This document shows positions 10,499-19,647 of a stretch of 64,000 bases of DNA, piece by piece. The DNA comes from Neofusicoccum parvum (Eukaryota > Ascomycota > Dothideomycetes > Botryosphaeriales > Botryosphaeriaceae): the NCBI GenBank assembly GCA_020912385.1, contig CP087218.1, positions 496,001 to 560,000 on the forward strand. The letters are read 5' to 3'. Position 1 is the stretch's first letter. The number at the start of each line of letters is the position of its first letter. Under the pieces are notes generated by a model. It saw only the letters and a program-made list of their open reading frames with translations. It searched no databases and had not been told where the DNA came from. The translations under genes and the position numbers were made by a program.

Positions 10499-11655
10499 TT
10501 AGTTGCCGTCGACTTGATCGTTTGCATCGGCATTGGGATTGGCTTGGGTATTGCCAGGATTGCCGTTGGTGACGGTCTCATCAGCGCTGTTTCGAGTGAC
10601 CCCGAAGCTGTCTACCTCACCAATCACGAAGCCGGGGGTTCGGCTGCGTCGTTGGCCGTACGGCTGGGCGGCTGGTGGTGGTGGGTGTGGGGGGCCCGCA
10701 GCCCAGGGTTGCTGAGGCTGTGGCGGTGGCATCTGCTGGTATTGGTAAACCGGCGGTGGTCCCGTAGCCCAGGGTTGCTGAGGCTGTGGCGGCGGCATCT
10801 GCTGGTACTGCTGAGCCGGCGGTGGTCCCGCAGCCCAGGGTTGTTGGGGTTGCGGCGGTGGCATTGACCAGTTGTGTCCGAACTGCGGCGGGTTGGGATC
10901 AGGATGGTACTGAATAAATGTGTATGTCCCTCTCCAACTCGCCGGCGGCGGACCGGGCTGTGCCATCCAGTCTGGCGGGAACTGGTGTTGTACCGGCGGA
11001 ACTGGCTGCTGTTGCTGCTGTTGCTGCGTTTGTCCTCCCGCAGTGCCATCGGCAGGCCGTGCGAGTAACCTCTCCAACAGCTGGCGATGTAGTAGAAGGA
11101 CCGTTTCCTCAGCCAGCCTATCAGCGAGTTGTTCCCGCGCCGAAGGACGGCTCGGCGAGGCAGTTTCTTGTGCCGAAGCAGCAGGCAGCGACGAAGAGGG
11201 AGCGGGAGGTTCAGGTGAAGAAGATCTCGCCGATTTCGATGCTGCCTGCCGCATTCGCTGTTTTTTCGTTGGAGCAGGCGCACCGGTATGCCTTTTCCAA
11301 GAACTGATTGTCACGTTAGGACATCTTAGGCCGACATGCCCGTCACTCTTGCAGTGAGCACAGGTTCTGTCGCAACCGACAACGTGAGACGTATGCCGGG
11401 GGCCCAAGCAGCGAAAGCAAATTCGGTGATATCTGTCGCGTACAGTGTCAGCGTATGACGCTCAAGGGTGAGAGGAGTGGGTCAGAGCGCTTACTTGCGT
11501 TGCTGCTTGGCTGGGGTGTAGTGAGCCTTGCCAACCCCGTTCGGATTTGGCTTGCGAGGCGGCTTGCCGTCACCCCCAGAGGAAGATTGGAGCCCCGGGT
11601 TCGAGGCTTTGACTCTGTCGAGTAAGGAAACGGGGTTTCCTTTGATTTTCGACAT
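10499..11655 (-). CDS. double CCHC zinc-knuckle protein with Pro/Gln repeats
   Basis: Two exons, 11655-11495 and 11432-10499, with a 62-nt intron (GTAAGC..GCGACAG); 364 aa. The intron lies just upstream of the zinc region, and only the spliced frame completes the first knuckle, CFRCLGPRHTSHVVGC (CX2CX4HX6C). It is followed directly by CAHCKSDGHVGLRC (CX2CX4HX4C). Such tandem knuckles bind single-stranded nucleic acid and occur in retroelement Gag proteins and in RNA-binding host proteins. Downstream are a Ser/Ala/Pro-rich linker, a Leu-rich helical stretch, a polyGln run (about 9 Q) and three 22-aa repeats (MPPPQPQQPWAAGPPP core). No reverse transcriptase, protease or LTR is seen nearby, so a host gene or a domesticated gag-like gene are both possible. 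Confidence 0.75.
10688..10866 (-). repeat. 66-bp coding minisatellite (22-aa repeat)
   Basis: Three copies, with GCCCAGGGTT landmarks at 10701, 10767 and 10833, a period of exactly 66 nt. They encode 22-residue Pro/Gln units in the zinc-knuckle protein and differ by single substitutions (A/T after PW, and AQQ versus VYQ). In-frame copy-number change between isolates would be expected. Confidence 0.9.
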
Positions 11656-12493
11656 GGTGTTTGTGTTGTAGAAGAAAGGGTATGGAGCGCGCGAGTGACG
11701 CGACTTTTTCCCTGGACCCTGACCAAACACGTCACGTGCACGTCGAACAGGAAGGAAGGCCACAACAAGAAGGCGCGGCATTAGCGCGCCTGGATCTGTA
11801 GTCTTCTACCGTCTTCTCCAGCGACATATCTCAGCAGGTTGGATGCTCAGCATCCGCGCAAGTTGCAAACCCCGCACAATGGCAGGAGAGCTGAGAACCG
11901 GAGCCTCAACTGGAATGGACGGGACTCCAGATATTGGTGTCCCTCTTCCGATCTCGGCAATTCCTCGATTGGGAGCACCGGTTCGTCAGTATTTGGCTGC
12001 ATGGGTCGCCACATAATGATGAAGGCGTACTATATTCGCTAGTCTCAGACGGAGTGCATGGTGGACTCGATTTTTGATATGATATCTATCAACAATCTTC
12101 TTCTACTTGATCCTCTCTTTGGGCGGCATGATGCACATCATCCAACTCAGTGTTACACGGAGCCGACATGTTTGGTCAGAAGAGAACATGACCTGATCCT
12201 TTCAACTCCATGGTGATACTTCTACATGAGATGGCAACCTACTATATTCTTGTACAACGCACCCGATTGGTCTAGTGTAATCGGGAACCACTGGGCATGA
12301 CAAGACAATAGCCTAAACAATACACCAGTAAACATCAAGGACAAGCCCAAATTCCACGGGTTGAAATTGGATGGTTTTGAATTTTTACCATCTACCTATG
12401 CCTCCCCAACAGTCAAACCAGACTGACCCCAGGACCATTGAAAAAGAAATCGAGTTGGTATCTTGGCCGAAGAACACAGAATCGCTCATTCAA
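11656..12493. other. intergenic, nothing recognised
   Basis: Upstream region of the zinc-knuckle gene and 3' flank of PTA1. Only short frames without splice support are present. No repeats or RNA genes are recognised. Confidence 0.5.
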
Positions 12494-15031
12494 TCACTCC
12501 GTCTTCACGTCGCTTTGTGCGCCGTTCGGAGTTTCTTGGAGTACCTGAGGCCGCCATTTATTGAGTAGCTTTGTGGTGAGCCCTTTCGCGCCGTCGTCTG
12601 TGGGCAGTGTTAGTTAGATCGTAAAAATCCTGCGCAGTTCACTTACAGTTCCTCCACAAGTCTTCCACAGCGTCTATGCATTGATCCCGCACCGGTGGCC
12701 TCATGATGATGAGGTAGCTGGGAAGAATTAACATCGTTCGACGTAGAATCGCAAAAGCGCAACTTACTGTATTGCGTTCACTGCCAGAATGATTCTCTCA
12801 GGATCCCTGGCAAGGCCCTTCACGCGGTCGAGCATCCCGGAAACCAGTTCCGGAACTTCGGACAGAAAACGAATCAGGATCTTGTCCTTTGCGTCAAGAT
12901 ACGGCAGGATTCCATCAAGCACCTTCAGCGCCCACTTTTCGTAATGCAACGTCGGCTCAACCTCCGAGGCCTCTGACTGTAGACGGTCGTTGTACCACTC
13001 CTCACTGAGCCAAGAAATAGCGACGTCGATGCGGCGCCTAAAGTCCTCGAGAACGTAAATGTAGAGCGAATCACGGATAGCGTTGCTGATGGAGAAGGCG
13101 CCTTTCCCGGCAACTTCTCCGTCCTCCGACTTGACCGGACCTCCATCCAAACCGGCCGAGGCACGTGTTGCTAACCGCGTGATTACCGTGACCCATGCAT
13201 CGCGATCATAACTGCTTGCGGCTAGGCGGTTGAAGCCGTGTTTCTGTGCCTTTCCACGGTTAGGGTCATCCAAGGCAGTCATGATGCCGAATACACGGTT
13301 GATAGTGCCCTTGCTGTACTCGATGGTCTCCTGTTCAGTCAACGCCGGTGGTGGAGCTAAATTGAATGTTCCTAATGCCATGTCGGGGGCTCGATCCAAA
13401 GCATTGGCATCTGAAGGCGAGCTATCCATCTTATTTAGGATCTGTTCGGTATCCTCGGTAGGCTGGAAGACCGGCTCATAATCGTCGTCTTCATCGGGAA
13501 CTGGTGCTCTTTGAGTTACTGCCGCAGCGGCTTCCAGGGCACTTCTGGGTTGTGCCCTGCTCAACGACAAGTACCGGGATCTGACAGCCTGTAAAAATCG
13601 TTGTCAGAATAGTTCTGATAACATCGCAGGGAGCTCTCACATTGATAGCGTTATCCAATTGTGGTTTGTCAATGGAATGGAGAATGGGTACGAGTATGCG
13701 GACAACAAGATCAATCGGGATAGCTTGCACGTCGAAATTCCTGGAGCCCTCGTCTTGAGTCAATGTGTAGAGCTGTGCATAGCTCACAGGGCCAGGGCCC
13801 AATGGAGGGAAACCAGATGGTGTATGAGCTGCGTTTCGGACGTCAGCTCCAAGACGTTGCCTTTTTGCCTGATCCAAGCCATCTGTTGGCTCGATAGGTG
13901 CGGGTCTCTTGCGATTTGTCTCATCGAATATCTCAATGCGGGTATGGTGGAGTCTATCAATATGCTGTTGTATCCTTGGAGCTAGAGGGTGGTTGGGATT
14001 CCTGCATCACTTAGCAGTGCGCATTTCTGGGCCGGGGCATGGATGGCTCACTTCTTCACAACATTCAGCAAAAGGGCGCGCACGGTGCGCTCCATGGACT
14101 TGACCATGACCTTGATTTTGGAAGTCATGGGTGAATTGGCGAGTTTAAGAGGGTTGAAGTTGAGAACAGTAGACACAATCTTATTGGCGATGGAGGCGCG
14201 GGTGCGGATGAGACTCCCCAAACTGTTCAGCGTAGCGGTAACGAGAAGGGCGTCGCTGGATATGGTCAGGAGCAGAGAATCGCAAACAAATAGCAGCGCA
14301 CTGACATTATTTCCTCCTGCAGGATGCTCAGCAGCCTGTCCAGCAAACCCGAAGCCTCGGCCTCCAGATTGGGGGGCGGTATCAGAGGGTGGTCCCGGGG
14401 GACAAGGGCGAGGGAGATCTCGTTGTGCTCGTGACGCTGTTACGCGGTCAGAAGAGTGGCGGAGAGGGTATATGGGGAGGGAAAGCGCACGCGTGGGTCT
14501 GCGATGAGGCCGGGGGTTTGGGTTTGGACGACGCGCTGGACGAACTTGATGCAGCATATGCGCACACCGGGCGGAGCCGAGTCCATGCGGCGTAGGATGT
14601 TGGACTTGATTTGGGCCATCTTCTGCCAGGTTGAACCATCGTTGGGATTGCCGATGCTGCACGGTGTGAGAAAGGTCGCGAGGGGACGCGGGGGGAGGTT
14701 ACATGTAGCGGAAGACCAGCGGGTAGATGCTCGCGGCGGCTTGCACGACGGCCTTTGTGACGGCAACATCCTCTTGCGGCTGGTCCAGGAACTCGCGCAG
14801 CTTGTCGAGCACGAGCAGACTCAGCTGCTGCTTCTGATCGTCGGGCAGCAGCGGCGAGGCGAACGTCTCAGCAAGGAACTCGGCACCCCATCTGCGCACA
14901 GCGACGTCGGTGTTGTGGCCGATTATGGGCAGGATGCTGGGCAAAATGACGGGGTAGTTGGCGGGATTGTTGAGCACCACGTCGCGCGCCTGCTGCAGCT
15001 GCGCCGTCAGGTTGTTCGCGGTGGCCTCCAT
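12494..15031 (-). CDS. PTA1: mRNA cleavage/polyadenylation factor Pta1 (symplekin)
   Basis: Eight exons: 15031-14703, 14656-14491, 14436-14306, 14255-14052, 14001-13641, 13588-12768, 12717-12647 and 12597-12494. They are joined by seven introns of 46-54 nt, with phase conserved at every junction; 728 aa. Pta1/symplekin is the scaffold of the cleavage and polyadenylation factor in the nucleus, linking the nuclease and phosphatase modules. The N-terminal half is helical HEAT-type. Family-typical stretches include AVRRWGAEFLAETFASP (about 47-63), IKSNILRRMDSAPPGVRICC (about 127-146), SLALVPRDHPLIPPPNLEAE (about 173-192) and IANKIVSTVLNFNPLKLANS (about 232-251). An acidic linker follows and then a second helical block. 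Length is in the fungal range. It shares a 319-bp promoter gap with COA3 on the other strand. Confidence 0.93.
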
Positions 15032-15350
15032 GGTAGCTGCGTGCGGGCAGGCCGGCGTGGTTGGCGGCCAGTTATGCGCACGGCTGGTCCATCGGCTGCA
15101 CGCACTGGGCGCGGCAGAGGCGGCGGGATGGGCGGCGCAGCGGGCGGGCTCGACGTGTGCGGGATCGGGCCCGGGGTCGTCGGTGGGCAGGCAGGTCCGC
15201 GACGGTGGTGGGTGTGGTGCAGTGAAGAGCTGCAGTTGCAAGCTGCCGCGGTCTGGAGCTGCGGGCCAAGCGAGGCACGCGCCGACAAACGAAGCGCCGC
15301 CTGACGTGACGCTCCAAGCCGACACCACTTCCACCGCACTCCCCTCCACC
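15032..15350. promoter_or_regulatory. shared divergent promoter, PTA1/COA3
   Basis: The 319 bp between the two start codons is GC-rich and must hold both promoters and 5' UTRs. I see no clear TATA box. Head-to-head spacing this short suggests linked expression, but that is inference. Confidence 0.6.
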
Positions 15351-15677
15351 ATGGCGTAATGTGCCCGCCTGCCTTGTGCGCCGACACCCTGCTTACCGTG
15401 CCTGCAGCATCCCGCGCTCGTCCTACTACGACAAGCACTACCGCCAGTCGCCCGCGCTGATCCGCGCCCGCCAGCCGTACCTGGTGAAGAACATCCTCAC
15501 GGGCGCTGCCATTTTCAGCTTCGCCATTGGCGTCTGTGAGTTGCGGCCAACCCTGCTACCGCCGCCTCTGCTGATCTCCCCAAAGATGCCTTCACCATCC
15601 GCGCCGTTGCGCAAGACGAATTCGAGGACGTCAAGGTGCCCGACAAGCCCGCCCGCCCGCCGAATGCGAACGCCTAG
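15351..15677 (+). CDS. COA3: cytochrome c oxidase assembly factor Coa3, mitochondrial
   Basis: Three exons, 15351-15355, 15408-15535 and 15586-15677, giving 74 aa, so the gene is hidden from single-frame searches. The first exon is only five bases (ATGGC). The spliced protein reads MAIPRSSYYDKHYRQSPALI at the N-terminus, then a single membrane helix (about 29-43, LTGAAIFSFAIGV), then YAFTIRAVAQDEFEDVKVP. This is the Coa3/CCDC56 pattern: a basic matrix-side segment, one inner-membrane span and an acidic FEDV tail. Coa3 stabilises newly made Cox1 and couples its translation to cytochrome oxidase assembly. The second intron (15536-15585) ends in AAAG, an uncommon acceptor, but it is the only one that yields the conserved GVYAFTI junction. 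Yeast Coa3 has a similar length. Confidence 0.9.
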
Positions 15678-15975
15678 GCCCGCCCGCCCGTAACCAACTC
15701 TACTCTTCGACCCGCTGTATTCATCTGGCTGCATAAATTTGGCGTTGTAGGACATTGCTGCCCAAGTCAGGCCATGGCAGGCTTCTTTGCGCAGTGACGA
15801 GGATACGTGCACTTGTATAGGAATCACACATTGCGTACATTTCCACTCCACTCTCTGTCTGGAAAGATGCACAAGTATTTATTGCATGAGGGCGTCACTC
15901 CAGCCGCTAGCCACAGGCAGCCGGACTTTGCTGCCACCTGTCTACGAATCCGGACTACCTGTCTTATCGCAGTCT

Positions 15976-17718
15976 TCAAATCGTAAAACGGAAACCCTCC
16001 TAAGCCAAGAATTAGTCACGGCACTGTGGAGAAGTTTGAAACTGAAGCCTACCGTTTTCTCGAGTATTTTCACGCCCCGTTTTTGCGCTCTGTTGGCAGC
16101 GGCAAAGTAGAGCGACATCATGGCAACGATGCCGATCATCAGTATGTGCGAGCTACCAAAGCTAGTCAGCTGTCATAACACCCCCATGAATGAACTGACC
16201 CACCCAATTGAAACCCAGATGGCAGTACGATATCTCGGCGCCTCATTGCTTCGCACAATATAACTGCCTGCGATGCCTCCAGCTCCATTGGAAGCAGTGC
16301 ATATTGCTGCAGTAAACACCCGCTTCCATTGTCTGCATCTGCCGTTAGCAAACAGGAGGAGAGGCGAGGCGATATACTTGCCCAGTAATGTTGTTTGCCT
16401 GGTATGCCATCAAAGCTGCCCAATTCGCCACATACGCACCCGTCGCGAGATACGTCCCAATATACCTGACTGTGACTTGTTCGGCCAAGCCCAGCATGCA
16501 GAAGCCGACAATCACACAAAGACAATTGAACGTGATAATTGGGCCGCGTATCCGGTACTTGTCGCCGACCAGGGACGAGAATAGCGCGGGAACGACGGCA
16601 TAGTAGTAGGGCGGAGCGGATAAGAGTATTGACGCATTGGAAGAGAAGCCCATTCCACTCTGTAGGATGATGGGAAGGAAGTAGCTCAGCGCTGTGCTGA
16701 CGACATTCTGCAGAAAGAACAGGCAGCAGAGCCCGTAAATCTTCATGTCCAGGGCATGGACAAGAACCTTTCGGATGGTGAATGGGTCTGCGTGCACATC
16801 GGAACGGTCTCGCTGGATACGGCTGGCGGCGATGGCGCTTTGTTCCTTTGTCAAGAACATGAAGCTGTGATGTGAGTTTTCCGGAAAGTCAATGATCCAC
16901 CAATACGCGATGATTCCGAGGAGAGCAGTGATGGAACCCTGCACGATGAACATCCAGCGCCAGCCTGCAATCCCGGAACGGCCGTCTAGATGGTTCAAGC
17001 CATAGTTGACAATGCTTCCGGTGGCGAGGATGGTTACTTGGCCGCTCTGAAGAAAAGCGAACCTGAGTTGTTGCTCTTGCCTCGTATACCTGCACGCGTG
17101 GTCAGAAACAGACAAAGACACGGGAGATACGGAGCATTCAGACCAGGTACTAATCAGATACCCCAGTCCGGGATAAATGCCAGACATGGAAGCACCGAGG
17201 AGGACGCGCAGGGCGATCATTTGCTTCCATGTTTGGATGAAGCCGGTACACAGAGTGATCAGGCCAAAGCAAATGGTGATGAAGCTGAACCAGCGCCGGG
17301 GTCCAAACGTTCGTACGGCAATGGTTGAAGGCAGTTGGAAAGCGATGCTTGCGATGGTAAAGATGAAGATGGAGACGGAGTAGCGGTTTCCTTTGTCTAG
17401 GTCTAGGTCTGAGAGCATGGAGGTAACCGAAGCACTCGATATGACGCCGCTGTCCAAAAGATTGAGGCTGCACAATATACCGGCGATGGTGCAGAGGCGA
17501 AAGTCAACCTTCAAGCGAATTTGCCGCTCGAAAATGGCTTGTTCCTCTCTCAGCACCGCCGAACCGATGTCGCCATCTAGGCCGACTTCCGCGAGGTCCG
17601 CATGCGTACCGATTTTTGCTGACGACATTACAGCAGGATGAGCGGGGGTTGGAGACGAGTGCAAGGTGCCGTAGGAGGTCGATGAGGTCTGTGAGTCAGA
17701 GAGGAGAGATGCAGACAT
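15976..17718 (-). CDS. MFS anion:cation symporter, Dal5/allantoate-permease type
   Basis: Exons 17718-17144, 17089-16378, 16322-16204, 16152-16053 and 15999-15976; 509 aa. This is the usual length for the fungal ACS family of plasma-membrane carriers of organic anions (allantoate, nicotinate, pantothenate and relatives), and about 12 hydrophobic segments are present. Family marks include LLDSGVISSAS in TM1, GYLISTWYTRQEQQLR across the first intron, GWRWMFIVQG, NYGLNHLDGR, NNITG late in the protein, and the typical end EKTEGFRFTI. The third intron is a problem. The best acceptor (CAG at 16333-16335) puts the next exon out of frame by one base, whereas an AAG acceptor ten bases later restores it at the cost of two residues (WK). 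Either the weak site is used or a 1-nt insertion is present. The substrate cannot be assigned. Confidence 0.88.
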
Positions 17719-18734
17719 TGTGGCGGCCGCTCAACTCGGCTTGAGTAAACTGGGCCCGGAATCCGATAGGGCTCGTGCATTGCAGGTGCAGAGACAGATG
17801 CGTGCCGGGTGTGGATATTCATGAGCCTTGGCCAAGCCCCGCGGCGGAATGGCTCCAGCAGTCTTCATTCGCTCGCTGTGCTGAGCAAAAGTCTCTCCGT
17901 ATTTCACTCTGCTGCTCTTGCTTTATCAAAGAAACTCGATCCTCGCCAGCGACCGGCACATTGACTCCGCTGTCGACCAACGAAAAGTGGGGTTCGTCCA
18001 CTTTGGTGTACGTAGCCCGAAGAGGAAGGAGCTCTCCGAACTATTGGCTCAAGGTTTGCTTGATTATCTGCGGAGGCGGAGGTATCCTCGGATAAGAACT
18101 TTTTACTGCGCTCTGATTATCTATCCATCGTTTGCTTTTGGTATCGACTAGTTCTGTCTTTTGAATATGCCGCTGTTTTGAAGAATGATTCCGGTGTTGA
18201 GTCCGCTAGTAACAAGGCTGGAGCCGCCTGTAATGAACGGCGATCAAACCTTTGCGTACTGTTAAGTAATGATTTGATGAAGTCATGTTCTATATAGGGA
18301 GGTATATAAATCTCCATCTTCTGTTGAGCACAATGCGATGGAGATCACGGGGGGAAATGAAGTGAACAATGGAATGGCCTGGACGAAGTGGCCAGTCTGT
18401 TTTGTAGAGTTGATGGGAAAAAAGCATTTTTGACTCATGGAAACATCTTTCACATGCATATTACGTCGTGCTTTAGACAACCTTTGATGTGCGCAAAGCC
18501 TCTCGATTTGATCGCGCTATCATCTAGCGATGACAAAGTATACAGAAGCCGCAAGGCTATCGTTTGACTGTTCTCCAGCCCACACCGTCATACCCGGCAA
18601 CAAGAGTAAATCTACAATGGTTTGCTGGAAAGTCATGTGGTATGCTTGAGGATTGATGAAAGAAAGCCGCCGAAAGGGTGAGAGACGAACACACTGAGTC
18701 TATAAATATCGGAATAAACGCCTGTTTTGCATAA
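17719..18734. other. intergenic; upstream region of the MFS gene
   Basis: No gene is seen. It holds the promoter of the minus-strand transporter, with GATA-type and GC-rich boxes at 18064-18126 listed separately, and the 3' flank of the FSH1 gene. Confidence 0.55.
18062..18126 (-). promoter_or_regulatory. cluster of GATA motifs and CreA-like sites
   Basis: AGATAA on the minus strand at 18064-18069 and 18117-18122, GATAG at 18121-18125 and GGATAAG at 18090-18095. Between them is a doubled GCGGAGGCGGAGG (18070-18082) matching the SYGGRG consensus twice. The cluster lies about 350-410 bp upstream of the transporter ATG. In filamentous fungi AreA-type GATA factors (nitrogen) and CreA (carbon) use such sites, which suits a Dal5-type carrier. 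Binding is inferred. Confidence 0.35.
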
Positions 18735-19647
18735 TCATCTCTTCTTGCCGACCCCTGGCTCTACACCTGCTTTTCTCGAAACTATGAGCATCTTGTCGAC
18801 AAACCTTTGCACATCCGATGTCTTGACAGGAACTCTGTGGTCGCCTTCCCACTCCAGGAGTTCCTTGGAATCCTCGGCGCAGAACCATTCGTACAGTTGA
18901 CGGTGAAGGTGCAAGCCTTGGTCCTTCAGTCCATGGACATGGAAAGTGGGCAACTTTAGCAACGCCTCGTCCTCAATGTCGCCGTTTATAATACCAGAGT
19001 CGATGTCGGCAGCACTTTGGAAGGGAAAGGATTCGGCATCTGGGCTCATAGCCACCAAAGGCGAGCGGCCGGCCATGAGCACAGCAAAACGCCAGTCCTG
19101 ACTCCACAGCTTGGTATCCTTATCGTCACCCTCATAACCTCTCACCACTTGACCCTTGCTCTTCACGTCCCGGCGACGCTGGGCCTCGAACAGCAGGCTG
19201 GCACTGATCTTAGCACCCTGGCTGAAGCCCATGAAACCAACCCACTCGCCGGTGGCTCCCTCTCTGTCGTCGTCGTCCATGGCGCTCTCGAGTTGGTAGC
19301 GGATCTCCTCAATGGCGGTCGGGGCGTCAATAGCGGCGTGGTGGGGCAGCCAGCGCAGCCAACGGCGATATGGCCCCATGTCTGCATAGACGGGGAGGAT
19401 GCCGGGGCCGGCGTCGCAGAAAAAGGGCGCATCGGCGAAGACGAGACGGAAGGATGACGAGAGATGGAACAGCAGGCCGCGGGCCTGGAGGCGGAATACT
19501 TCAGCAGTCACACCGCCGCCTGTCACAGATTGACACTGTCAGCTCATGCACGCGGCGGCGGGCTCAGGGAAGCGGGAGCGGAAGCGCACCATGGAGACAG
19601 AGGACGCGGGGCAGATGAAGGGTGGGGTCTGCGGCGGTAGTGCCCAT
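18735..19647 (-). CDS. FSH1-type serine hydrolase (OVCA2 family)
   Basis: Two exons, 19647-19590 and 19519-18735, with a 70-nt intron (GTGCGC..GTGACAG) that joins CLHG to GGVTAEVF; 280 aa. Alpha/beta hydrolase fold: the oxyanion-loop strand RVLCLHGGG is at 14-22, the nucleophile elbow GFMGFSQGA has Ser119, the acid is Asp219 (HGLKDQG), and His247 (EGDHRVP) completes the triad. This matches the FSH1 family (PF03959), whose members are small esterases, often cytosolic, and also occur as trans-acting hydrolases in polyketide clusters. No cluster partners are nearby, so a housekeeping esterase is the simplest reading. The ATG at 19647 gives a short polar lead (MGTTAADPTLHLP) before the first strand. 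Confidence 0.88.

Noticed and set aside
18735..19647. FSH1 hydrolase as the ErdH partner of ErdS
   Set aside because: The genes are 21 kb apart with unrelated genes between them, and the protein is a typical FSH1 member. Nothing in the sequence ties it to sterol-aspartate hydrolysis.
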